From contig JAOTWH010000098.1 of NCBI GenBank assembly GCA_029863035.1, positions 1-7,827 on the forward strand: a stretch of 7,827 nucleotides of DNA, given 5' to 3'. Position 1 is the stretch's first letter, and every line of letters starts with the position of its first letter. The notes under the pieces were generated by a model. It was not told the origin of the DNA. It did not search any database and was given only the letters and a program-made list of their open reading frames with translations. The position numbers and the translations under genes were made by a program. Source of the DNA: Acidimicrobiia bacterium. GTDB taxonomy: Bacteria > Actinomycetota > Acidimicrobiia > UBA5794 > JAOTWH01. Below, piece after piece: positions 1-6,481 of this stretch.

Positions 1-200
1 ACATGTCGTTCGCCAACCAGGCGATGGCCGCCGAGTGGCTGGTGGAGAACCACGCCACCCTCGAGCCCAAGGTGTATCGGCTCTCCCCGGAGATCGACGC
101 CGAGGTGGCCCGCATCAAGCTGGCTTCAATGGGCGGCGGCCTCGAGACCCTCACCAAAGAGCAGTCCGACTACCTCGCCTCCTGGCAACACGGCACTTGA
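1..200 (+). CDS. ahcY: S-adenosylhomocysteine hydrolase, C-terminal end (5' partial)
   Basis: Only the last 65 complete codons are visible; the gene enters from the left edge and stops at TGA 198-200. S-adenosylhomocysteine hydrolase is a cytosolic NAD-dependent enzyme that splits S-adenosylhomocysteine into adenosine and homocysteine, relieving product inhibition of methyltransferases. The recognition rests on the tail. The motif [16 protein letters not shown] matches the conserved (D)MSFANQ segment near the NAD site. It is followed by [20 protein letters not shown] and [16 protein letters not shown]. The protein ends soon after YLASW and lacks the longer tail ending in KPDHYRY seen in animal and many bacterial enzymes, so it resembles the short-tailed archaeal/Thermotoga-like type (from memory of the family). 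The ATG at position 3 is an internal Met, because the two bases before it fit an Asp codon as in the family. The next gene downstream is convergent, and a heptamer array starts only 6 bases after the stop. Confidence 0.9.
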   Translation, partial: MSFANQAMAAEWLVENHATLEPKVYRLSPEIDAEVARIKLASMGGGLETLTKEQSDYLASWQHGT

Positions 201-206
201 GAAGCC

Positions 207-304
207 CGTTTCTCGTTTCTCGTTTCTCGTTTCCCGTTTCTCGTTTCTCGTTTCTCGTTTCTCGTTTCTCGTTTCTCGTTTCTCGTTTCTCGTTTCTCGT
301 TTCG
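207..304 (+). repeat. Tandem heptamer array (CGTTTCT)13
   Basis: Thirteen head-to-tail copies of CGTTTCT run from 207 to 297, followed by a last copy with one mismatch (CGTTTCG, 298-304). The only internal variant is the fourth copy, CGTTTCC at 228-234. The array begins 6 bases after the ahcY stop and ends about 21 bases before the four-helix-bundle gene. The same heptamer recurs on the opposite strand past that gene (693-740), so the two arrays could pair in a transcript. It has no spacers and is not CRISPR. Copy number may vary by slippage. Confidence 0.95.
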
Positions 305-325
305 AGTCACACCTCGCTGTTAGCA

Positions 326-696
326 ATGTCCTTTGTGCAGGACTATCGAAAGCTTCGTGTCTGGTTCGAGGCGCACCAGTTGGTGCTTGGTGTGTACGCC
401 GCGACGATCGCTTTCCCGATTGAGGAGAGGTACGGACTCCAGTCACAAATCAGGAGGGCGGCGGTATCTGTCCCAACCAACATCGCGGAAGGGCGGGGCG
501 TGGATCTGCTGGCGACTTCCGGCGGTTCCTATTGATCTCCTTTGCGAGCGCCAGTGAAGTCTTGTACCTCCTGAAGCTGGCATCGGACCTTGGGTTCATT
601 CAGCCCGAAGCCAGCGATCACCTCAGCGCCCAGAACCGCGAGGTAATGAAGATGATTCGCGGCTTGGTCAGGAAGCTCGAGACCTCGAGCGCGTGA
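326..696 (+). pseudogene. Four-helix-bundle (S23/IVP-type) protein gene, single frameshift
   Basis: This family was first seen in the intervening sequences of 23S rRNA genes and also includes Avd-like accessory proteins; its cellular role is generally unknown. The frame from ATG 326 reads [20 protein letters not shown], then [19 protein letters not shown], the classic family signature (DFxxLxVWxxAHxL ... [16 protein letters not shown]). After EGRG (488-499) this frame runs to TGA 533-535. The second half of the family continues in another frame from 499: [20 protein letters not shown], then VLYLLKLASDLGFIQ, ending at TGA 694-696. Adding one G to the GGGG run at 495-498 joins the halves into 123 residues, the normal family length. 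No good ribosome-binding site precedes ATG 326. It is either a pseudogene by one-base deletion or an assembly error in a G-run. Inverted heptamer arrays bracket it, which suggests it arrived as a cassette between two convergent genes. Confidence 0.85.
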
Positions 697-740
697 ACGA
701 GAAACGAGAAACGAGTAACGAGAATTAGAAACGTGAAACG
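693..740 (-). repeat. Inverted, degenerate heptamer array facing the left array
   Basis: Read on the minus strand, this stretch gives CGTTTCA (740-734), CGTTTCT (733-727), a 6-base remnant AATTCT, CGTTACT (720-714), two perfect CGTTTCT units (713-707 and 706-700) and CGTTCAC (699-693). It is the same unit as at 207-304 but in opposite orientation, so the four-helix-bundle gene is flanked by inverted repeats. A transcript covering both could fold into a long stem enclosing the gene. The array overlaps the TGA of that gene. Confidence 0.85.
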
Positions 741-752
741 TTTCTAATTCTC
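720..752. terminator. 15-bp perfect hairpin at the convergent gene ends
   Basis: Bases 720-734 are exactly complementary to 738-752, with a GAA loop at 735-737. The stem includes one AGAAACG heptamer and, in its right arm, the stop codon of the ftsH-like gene (744-746 on the minus strand). The position between two converging genes suggests a bidirectional terminator. Neither side has a long U-run, so a role as an element end, or simply RNA stabilisation, is also possible. Confidence 0.55.
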
Positions 753-2573
753 TACCAACTCGATATCGATGGAAGCGCCTTCGGTCAGGTCCACCACGCT
801 GAATCCGCCTGCCACTGCCTCCATCTCTGCGGTGCGCAGCACGGTCAGGATCTCCTCGCCTACCAGCTCCTCCCGCTCCAACAGGGCCTGGCGCAGCGCT
901 TCCACCAGATAGCGGTGACGTCCCAGCAGCAGCCGGGTGTCCTCTTTGGCATCGTTCAGGAGCTTCTCGACGGAGTCGCGGGCCCGCTGGTCGCTGAGGA
1001 CCCGGGCGGTGAGATTGCCTCCCATCAGCCCGGCATCCACCGCCCTGATCGACACCAGCGAGCTTCCTAGACCGAGCGACCCCACCATGTCGGCCGCCAC
1101 CTGGGTAGCAGCGGCGAGGTCTCCCGCCGGACCGGAGCCCGACTCGTCGAAGAACAGCTCCTCGGCCACCATCCCGCCCATGGAGATCTGGATCATCGCC
1201 CGCATCTCGGAGCTTCGCTTGGTGAACCTTTCCTCCTCGTCGGAGTGCGCCAACAGACCGAGGGCCGCGCCCCGCTTGATGATGGAGAGCACCTCGAGCT
1301 TGCGGCCCTTGCCGACCAGGTAGGCCGTCACCGCGTGGCCCGACTCGTGCACCGCGATGGAGTCCTTTTCCGCCAGCAGGTAGTCCACCGGCTGGGGCAA
1401 TCCGATCTCCACCTCCATGCGGGCTCTTCGCACATCCTCGGCGTTGAGCGCTTGGCGATCCTCGCGCATGGCAACCAGCAGCGCCTCGTCGAACAACCGC
1501 TCCAGCGAAGCGGGGGTGTAACCCATGGTGAGGGACGCGATCTCATCGTGAGCCTCGTCGCTGTCGAGTGCAGTGTCGTGCGCCTTGGTGGAGAGGAAGA
1601 ACTCGACCAACTCCTGGCGCTCGCTCTTACCGGGGAGGTCGAAGTGCAGCACCCGGTCGAACCGACCCGGTCGCAGCAAGGCAGGGTCGAGACTGTCGGC
1701 GCGGTTGGTGGCCCCGATCAACAAGATGTTGGCCAGCTCCAGCGGCTTCGTCAGCAGCTGACGGTGCGGCGGAAGGAAGCGGTTGATGCGACCCTTGAAC
1801 CAGTTGCTCAAGCGAACCATGTTGGGCGGATCGTCGAAGCTCTGCATCTGCACCAGGAGCTCGTTCACCACGCCGCCCACTCCCTCGCTGACCGACTTGG
1901 AGGAAACCATCCGCCCGTCGCCGTCGAGTTCGCTGAAGCCGCTCATGCCGCCCCGCTTGGTTCCGATCGCATCGAACTCTTCGATGAACCCAATGGCTCC
2001 ACCTTCTCGTCGTGCCACCTTGCGCAGCGCTCGGAAGTACGACCTGATCTTGCGGGCGGTCATCCCGTACCACATCGACTGGAAAGAGGTAGCCGACACG
2101 AACAGGAACGGCACCCCAGCTTCTTTGGCCAGCGCCTTGGCCACGTGGGTCTTGCCCGTGCCGGGAGGACCCTCGAACAGCACACCGCGTCGCGGACGCC
2201 CACCCATCTCCACGCTGAAGCGTCGATGGTTGAGGAAGACCTCGAGCGTGCGGCGAACCTCCGACAGAACAGACTTGAGACCTTTGACATCGTCGAACCC
2301 GATCTCGATCTGCTCGGGTAGGAACAAGGTGTGGGGAGACTTCGACTGGCCGATCATGGGAATCATGATCATCCCGCCCAACAACACAACGATGATGATC
2401 ATCGGGAGCCATATGTAGGAGTCCTCCGGCAGGCTGGGGAAGCCGGGAGAGATGGGGTTGCCGCCGGAGATGCGGACCCACATCCATATGGCCAGAGGAG
2501 ACAGCAGTAGAGCGACCCGGGTCAACCGACGCCTGCGTTGCCGCTCACGAGTCATCGTCACATCGATAGCCAA
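744..2573 (-). CDS. ftsH: FtsH-family membrane-bound AAA+ zinc metalloprotease, divergent
   Basis: ATP-driven proteases of this family sit in the membrane as hexamers, extract membrane or damaged proteins and degrade them in the cytosol. From the preferred start it has 609 residues. Order: basic N-terminus; TM1 about 20-35; a loop of roughly 17 residues; TM2 about 53-75; AAA domain with Walker A GPPGTGKT (135-142), pore loop MWYG (167-170, usually FVG), Walker B FIEEFDA (E198/E199), sensor Asn290 and arginine fingers in LRPGRFDR (R301, R304); then peptidase M41 with zinc motif HESGH (409-413) and the likely third ligand Asp485 in GDLAAAT. Oddities: the Walker B Asp is Glu; about 45 extra residues lie between Walker B and the sensor; the extracytoplasmic domain (about 70 residues in canonical FtsH) is nearly absent. 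Start: TTG 2571-2573 has GGAGG six bases upstream. A TTG at 2604-2606 (620 residues) and ATG at 2553-2555 are alternatives. It may be a second FtsH-like protein beside a canonical one. Confidence 0.88.
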   Translation of the reverse strand: MAIDVTMTRERQRRRRLTRVALLLSPLAIWMWVRISGGNPISPGFPSLPEDSYIWLPMIIIVVLLGGMIMIPMIGQSKSPHTLFLPEQIEIGFDDVKGLKSVLSEVRRTLEVFLNHRRFSVEMGGRPRRGVLFEGPPGTGKTHVAKALAKEAGVPFLFVSATSFQSMWYGMTARKIRSYFRALRKVARREGGAIGFIEEFDAIGTKRGGMSGFSELDGDGRMVSSKSVSEGVGGVVNELLVQMQSFDDPPNMVRLSNWFKGRINRFLPPHRQLLTKPLELANILLIGATNRADSLDPALLRPGRFDRVLHFDLPGKSERQELVEFFLSTKAHDTALDSDEAHDEIASLTMGYTPASLERLFDEALLVAMREDRQALNAEDVRRARMEVEIGLPQPVDYLLAEKDSIAVHESGHAVTAYLVGKGRKLEVLSIIKRGAALGLLAHSDEEERFTKRSSEMRAMIQISMGGMVAEELFFDESGSGPAGDLAAATQVAADMVGSLGLGSSLVSIRAVDAGLMGGNLTARVLSDQRARDSVEKLLNDAKEDTRLLLGRHRYLVEALRQALLEREELVGEEILTVLRTAEMEAVAGGFSVVDLTEGASIDIELVEN

Positions 2574-2579
2574 TGGAGT

Positions 2580-2584
2580 CCTCC
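2580..2584 (-). promoter_or_regulatory. Shine-Dalgarno GGAGG deciding the ftsH-like start
   Basis: On the minus strand GGAGG is followed by six bases and then TTG at 2573-2571. The longer reading from TTG 2606 has only a weak GGGTAGG too close to its start, and the ATG at 2555 lies 24 bases from this site. Confidence 0.6.
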
Positions 2585-2606
2585 AGTCGTTTCGCCTTAT
2601 GGCCAA

Positions 2607-2636
2607 AACCTACCCTACGTGACGTGGTGAGACCAA
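2607..2636 (-). promoter_or_regulatory. Possible promoter of the ftsH-like gene
   Basis: The minus strand shows TTGGTC (2636-2631), 18 bases, then TAGGTT (2612-2607), resembling a -35/-10 pair with the TAnnnT pattern common in Actinobacteria. Transcription would begin near 2600, inside or just downstream of the longest possible reading frame. This fits the shorter TTG 2573 start. It is pattern matching only. Confidence 0.3.
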
Positions 2637-2866
2637 CACTCTTGGCGTTCACTCATGGTGACTAGTTAGGGAGGAAAAGGGGGTTGCCGATACCTCTACA
2701 CACACCTATCTGTAGAGAAGGCATGACTGCTTGGACGCGAGGGAAAGTGTCGGTATTAGAGGGTCTCCCCTTCCGCCAGCGGAGATGCCATCGAGTGGCG
2801 TCGCAGCGATCGCCACCCGCACCTGACCCCCCTGGCACTTGTGGGCGCGGGATAAGAAGCCGGAGT
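2637..2866. other. Gene-free stretch with a small hairpin
   Basis: No convincing gene is seen on either strand. A 7-bp perfect stem, CTCTACA (2694-2700) with TGTAGAG (2711-2717), encloses a 10-base loop. A weaker 6-bp stem pairs 2795-2800 with 2811-2816. Neither is followed by a U-run. The reading frames here have neither family resemblance nor ribosome-binding sites. Confidence 0.45.
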
Positions 2867-2990
2867 CCCCTCCCGCTTGCGGGAGGGGTAAGGGGAGGGT
2901 GTCAACCACTACCGCGAATGAAGGCGCGCCTCGAGCGCGCCGCGGCGATCGGCACCCCTCGTGGCCTCCACTCGCTCGAGAGAGCGGAGG
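2867..2990. repeat. REP-like GC-rich palindromic element
   Basis: The element opens with a 10-bp perfect palindrome, CCCCTCCCGC (2867-2876) and GCGGGAGGGG (2879-2888), then TAAGGGGAGGG. Next come a hairpin GGCGCGC/GCGCGCC (2923-2929 and 2935-2941) and a CCTCC...GGAGG stem (2965-2969 and 2986-2990) enclosing CGCTC/GAGCG. Such CCCTCCC-TTGC-GGGAGGGG boxes are dispersed in many bacterial genomes outside genes. The window holds a second, related-looking element at 6482-6628. Confidence 0.6.
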
Positions 2991-3083
2991 GGAGGGCAAG
3001 ACCGCGACGCTGCTCTTTCCAGCGGGAGTTCCACCGCCGAAACGAGACTGCCAAAAACTTCGGTAGAAAGTGGCGTGAATGAC

Positions 3084-3113
3084 TTGCTGCCTCTGCGTCG
3101 ACTTGCCTAGTGT
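3084..3113 (+). promoter_or_regulatory. Possible promoter of the secreted beta-helix gene
   Basis: TTGCTG (3084-3089), 18 bases, then TAGTGT (3108-3113) fits a loose -35/-10 pair. A start near 3120 would give a leader of roughly 90 bases that contains the hairpins described at 3127-3187. It is weak evidence, based on spacing and the TAnnnT form only. Confidence 0.28.
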
Positions 3114-3119
3114 GGTGGT

Positions 3120-3208
3120 TGTAAATGGGAGCTGCCCTCTGGGGGGAGCTCCGTGCAAGATATTCAGAGAGGGCAAGCGCTGAGCGCACCTGACCGGAAG
3201 GAATTCGA
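3120..3208 (+). promoter_or_regulatory. Structured 5' leader with mutually exclusive hairpins
   Basis: Two stems cannot coexist. GGAGCT (3128-3133) pairs with AGCTCC (3147-3152), while TGCCCTCT (3133-3140) pairs with AGAGGGCA (3168-3175). A small GCGC-TGA-GCGC hairpin (3177-3187) follows. The ribosome-binding site GGAAGGA (3196-3202) lies free, six bases before ATG 3209. I could not match the arrangement to a riboswitch class I know, so regulation is only a possibility. Confidence 0.35.
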
Positions 3209-6200
3209 ATGACTGTTACCCCTATTCGTCGCGTCACATATCTGTTTGTGGCCATTCTCACCGCACTGGCGATGCTCACCGCAATTCAGGTGTCAAACGC
3301 TGGCTCGGCCTATGGTGCCACCTTTGAGGTGAACCTCGACGATGACTCGGACGATGGCTCCTGCGACGCTCTTAGCGGCAGCGACGACTGCACGCTGCGT
3401 GAGGCGATCAACGATGCCAACGACACCACTGCAGCCGACATCATCACATTCGACGCCACTGTGTTCGATGGGGCAGCGTTCACGATGACCGGTGCGCTGC
3501 TCACAATCGACGAGGATCTCACCATTACCGGTCCCGGTGAAGACGACCTCGAGATCACGGCCCTTGCGGCCACCCAGGTGTTCCTCGTGGACGGTGCTGA
3601 TGTCAACATCTCCGGCCTGACGCTTATTGGAAACGGGGCGACAGGGGCCGACGGCGGCCTGCTACGGGTCGACGATGGCGACACGCTCACCGTCACCGAT
3701 AGCACCCTCCAGGACGGTTCGGGAGCAAACGGCGGCGCCATCTATGCCGAGAACGCCACCCTTGTCCTCGACGACGTCAACTTCTTCGACAACGTAGCCA
3801 CCGGCGATGGCGGCGCCGTTCACAGCGTTGCTAACACTGTCGGCGGCTCAGCGAGCCTATCTGTCACAGGCGGGTTCTTCGGGAACCCCGGCATACCTGG
3901 CGGCAGTGCAACCCTCAACGGTGGCGCCATCTTTAGCCAGGCAGACAACGTCAACGCCACGGCCACGGCTACTATCAATGGCACCGCCTTCTGGGATAAC
4001 GTTGCCACCGGCGACGGCGGCGCCATTTACAGCGCGACCGGTACCGGCGGTCTTGGTGTCGGCGCCGACGCAAATCTCAGCGTGACTGCGGGAACCTTCA
4101 GAGGAAACGGCGCCGTCAACGGCGCCGCAGTGGTCAACCTGGCGGACGATACAACGGCGACGGCCACCGCCAGTTTCCCCAATCCGTCATCCTTCGTCTC
4201 TAACGTTGCCAGCGGCGACGGCGGCGCGGTGTACAATCTGGCCACGGGCGACGACAGCACGGCAACGGCGACTTTCGGCGCCAACACCACGTTCTCCAGC
4301 AACGACGCCGCGGACGGCGGCGCGGTGTACAACGAGGCCAGCGATGATTCGGAGGCGACGCTCGCCTTCGGCAGCGGTACCACCTTCTCCGGCAACGACG
4401 CCACGGGCGGCGGCGGTGCGGTGTACAACTATGCCAGCGGCAATAGCTCGGTAGCGACGGCACCGTTCACGGCCGTCTCGTTCAGCAGCAACGACGCCAC
4501 CGGCAACGGCGGTGCCATCTACAACGAGGCCGCTGGCGATCCGTCGACGGCAACGGCGACCATTGTCGATTCGACCTTCAGCAGCAATTCGGGCTTCTGG
4601 GGCGGCGCCATCTACAACGAGACCAGTAGCACGGACGCCGACACCGTTGTCGACATCGACGGTTCGACGTTCACGAGCAACTCCTCCCCCGACGACGGCG
4701 GCACTATCTACAGCTGGGTGACGACCGGCGACGCAACCACGAGCGACGAGACCACGGCCACGTTGACCGTCGACGGCTCCACCTTCGACGGCAATAGTGC
4801 CGCTCTCGAAGGTGGTGTCCTCTGGACGTATGGCGATTCCAACGCCGACAATGTCAACACGGCGACGTTTGCCAATAGCACCATGACTGATAACTCGGCG
4901 GGCACCGACGGCGGCGGCTTCTGGTTCAGCGGGGACAACGGCGCCCCCTCCGACACCTACGTCTATAGCGTCACCGACTCGGTGGTGAGCGGTAACTCCG
5001 CGACCTCCGATGGTGGTGGCATCTTTGCGTCGCCCGCTAATGAGGTGAAGGTGACCATCAACAGGGTCGAGGTGACGGGTAACGACGCCGACACTGGCGG
5101 TGGCATCTACGCCGATGGGATCAACCTCGACGTCAACAACAGCACCATCACCGGCAACGACGCGACGACTGTGGGCGGAGGGCTCTTTGCCACCAACAAC
5201 GCCGATGACGCAGACGTCGACCTGGTCCATGTCACCGTGGCCGCTAACACGACGTTCGGCGACGGCGGCGGAATCTGGGCTGACCCTGCCGACGCAGCTG
5301 TCAACCTGAAGTCGTCGATCCTGGCTGCCAACACGGCTCCGTTCGGGGACGGTGTCGACTGCTTCGGCACCGTCACGTCCGATGGGGCCAACGTCTTCGG
5401 CAGCTCAAGCGGTGGAGACTGTTCCATCGTGTTGGGCAGCGGTACAGGCTCGGTGGGCCCGGGCACCGATACTGCTCCGATCGATCCCAAGTTGGGCGCC
5501 TTGGCCGCTAACGGCGGCTTCGGCAAGAGCCACCTGCCGGCTGTCGACAGCCCCGCTGTCGACATCAAGGCGGTCCCGTGTGACCTGGCGGTTGACCAGA
5601 GGAACTTCGCACGACCCTTCGGGACTGCATGCGATGCCGGTGCCATAGAGCGTGGCGCAACAGGAGTGGCTCCGCCTGCTGCCTCCATCGAGGTGGGCCT
5701 GGTGGATACGGCTACGGGCGTGTGGCACCTGCGCAACACGGCCGGAGTCGAGACGACGTTCTTCTACGGCAACCCGGTTGATCTGCCAGTGCCTGGTGAC
5801 TGGAACGGCAATGGAACCGCTACGCCTGGGCTGTATCGCCAGAGCGACGGCTTCTTCTACGCCCGTAACACCAACACCCAGGGCATTGCGGACGCAAATT
5901 GCTTCGCAGGCAACCCCAACGACATCCCGATCTCGGGTGACTGGAACAACAACGGAACCGACACCCTCGGTCTGTACCGACCGGAGAACCAGACGTTCTA
6001 CCTGTTCAACAAGGTGTGCGCCAACGCCCCCATGGGTGCTGCCGACATCACCTTCGTGTTCGGTGATCCTGGTGACGAGCCCTTCTCGGGTGACTTCGAC
6101 GGCGACGGCACCACCGAGGTGGGCCTGGCCCGAGACACCACCGGGTTCGTGTACTACCGGAACTCCAACACCACAGGTGTGGCCGACAACTCGTTCTTCT

Positions 6201-6370
6201 GGGGCGACCCAGCAGACCGGGTGTTCTCCACCGGCACCCCGGCACTGTTCCGGCCGTCGAACGCAACGTTCTACTTCCGTAACACCAACACCCAGGGCAA
6301 CGCGACTTCGCAGTTCGCCTTCGGGTCGGGTGCGTGGCTGCCGATCTCCGGTCCTTGGGGACTCGGCTAG
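3209..6370 (+). CDS. Large secreted beta-helix protein with CSLREA motif and propeller-like C-terminus
   Basis: The protein has 1053 residues; ATG is preceded by GGAAGGA six bases upstream. An RR-containing N-terminus and a hydrophobic run form a Sec-type signal peptide, cleaved around residues 31-37. A CSLREA-type motif follows (C52, C61, LREAI 63-67). Residues from about 90 to 740 are a right-handed parallel beta-helix with repeated GGAIYN and FSSN motifs like those of Chlamydia Pmp proteins. A choice-of-anchor-Q-like end (LAANGG ... SPAVD ... DQRNFARPFG ... CDAGAIE, to 814) leads into five repeats (about 823-1053) of the type FYxRNTNTxG ... FGxPxDxPxxGDWNGNGTxxxGLYR, resembling FG-GAP/propeller blades. 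Blade 4 lacks the GDWNGNG core. There is no LPXTG, membrane anchor or sorting tail. Mature cysteines occur only as four close pairs (52/61, 718/738, 791/808, 898/937). No lysine occurs before residue 614, and the chain is very acidic. Family knowledge suggests a surface or extracellular adhesin or glycan-binding role; enzyme activity is not evident. It appears monocistronic. Confidence 0.9.
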   Translation: MTVTPIRRVTYLFVAILTALAMLTAIQVSNAGSAYGATFEVNLDDDSDDGSCDALSGSDDCTLREAINDANDTTAADIITFDATVFDGAAFTMTGALLTIDEDLTITGPGEDDLEITALAATQVFLVDGADVNISGLTLIGNGATGADGGLLRVDDGDTLTVTDSTLQDGSGANGGAIYAENATLVLDDVNFFDNVATGDGGAVHSVANTVGGSASLSVTGGFFGNPGIPGGSATLNGGAIFSQADNVNATATATINGTAFWDNVATGDGGAIYSATGTGGLGVGADANLSVTAGTFRGNGAVNGAAVVNLADDTTATATASFPNPSSFVSNVASGDGGAVYNLATGDDSTATATFGANTTFSSNDAADGGAVYNEASDDSEATLAFGSGTTFSGNDATGGGGAVYNYASGNSSVATAPFTAVSFSSNDATGNGGAIYNEAAGDPSTATATIVDSTFSSNSGFWGGAIYNETSSTDADTVVDIDGSTFTSNSSPDDGGTIYSWVTTGDATTSDETTATLTVDGSTFDGNSAALEGGVLWTYGDSNADNVNTATFANSTMTDNSAGTDGGGFWFSGDNGAPSDTYVYSVTDSVVSGNSATSDGGGIFASPANEVKVTINRVEVTGNDADTGGGIYADGINLDVNNSTITGNDATTVGGGLFATNNADDADVDLVHVTVAANTTFGDGGGIWADPADAAVNLKSSILAANTAPFGDGVDCFGTVTSDGANVFGSSSGGDCSIVLGSGTGSVGPGTDTAPIDPKLGALAANGGFGKSHLPAVDSPAVDIKAVPCDLAVDQRNFARPFGTACDAGAIERGATGVAPPAASIEVGLVDTATGVWHLRNTAGVETTFFYGNPVDLPVPGDWNGNGTATPGLYRQSDGFFYARNTNTQGIADANCFAGNPNDIPISGDWNNNGTDTLGLYRPENQTFYLFNKVCANAPMGAADITFVFGDPGDEPFSGDFDGDGTTEVGLARDTTGFVYYRNSNTTGVADNSFFWGDPADRVFSTGTPALFRPSNATFYFRNTNTQGNATSQFAFGSGAWLPISGPWGLG
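4220..4714 (+). repeat. 96-bp tandem repeat inside the beta-helix gene
   Basis: A GGCGGCGCGGTGTACAA-type motif recurs at 4220, 4316, 4412, 4508, 4601 and 4697, with steps of 96, 96, 96, 93 and 96 bases. Each unit encodes about 32 residues containing GGA(V/I)YN and FSSNDA. The first two motif copies are identical over 17 bases, and the next copies differ at few positions. Looser 102-base steps extend back to 4118 and 4016. This suggests growth of the helix by in-frame duplication. Confidence 0.8.
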
Positions 6371-6393
6371 AACAACAGGCGAGCGAATAGACA

Positions 6394-6423
6394 GAGAGGC
6401 CCCGGGGCGACCCGGGGCTTCTC
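6394..6423 (+). terminator. Strong hairpin terminator after the beta-helix gene
   Basis: Bases 6394-6406 pair with 6411-6423 over 13 bp (one G-U at 6398/6419), closed by a GCGA tetraloop of the GNRA type. It starts 24 bases after the stop codon. The tail is only mildly U-rich. GGGGCTTCTC occurs at 6415-6424 and again at 6429-6438, and GGGGCTCTC at 6444-6452, which looks like small tandem copying of the right arm. Confidence 0.8.
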
Positions 6424-6481
6424 CTATTGGGGCTTCTCTCACTGGGGCTCTCGTTCCCGCGGGACGCTGGTTAGAAATCTC

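Noticed and set aside
207..304. CRISPR-like array
   Set aside because: The 7-base units are directly adjacent with no spacers; it is a simple tandem repeat.
491..500. Programmed ribosomal frameshift in the four-helix-bundle gene
   Set aside because: No canonical slippery heptamer or evident downstream pseudoknot; a one-base deletion or sequencing error is simpler.
35..535. A 166-codon plus-strand frame covering the heptamer array and the first half of the four-helix-bundle gene
   Set aside because: Its first part overlaps ahcY out of frame and translates the heptamer repeat; the family homology begins only at ATG 326.
1245..2321. Long plus-strand frame antisense to the ftsH-like gene
   Set aside because: High-GC shadow frame opposite a clear FtsH-family protein, with no recognisable motifs.
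3120..3208. c-di-GMP-I or ydaO-type riboswitch
   Set aside because: The conserved core sequences of those classes were looked for by eye and not found.
2684..3279. Several frames on both strands across the 2607-3208 gap
   Set aside because: They translate palindromic repeat and leader sequence, lack ribosome-binding sites and overlap one another.
4187..5230. 347-codon minus-strand frame inside the beta-helix gene
   Set aside because: Low-complexity Val/Ala/Gly/Arg mirror of the repeated coding strand; no start signal.
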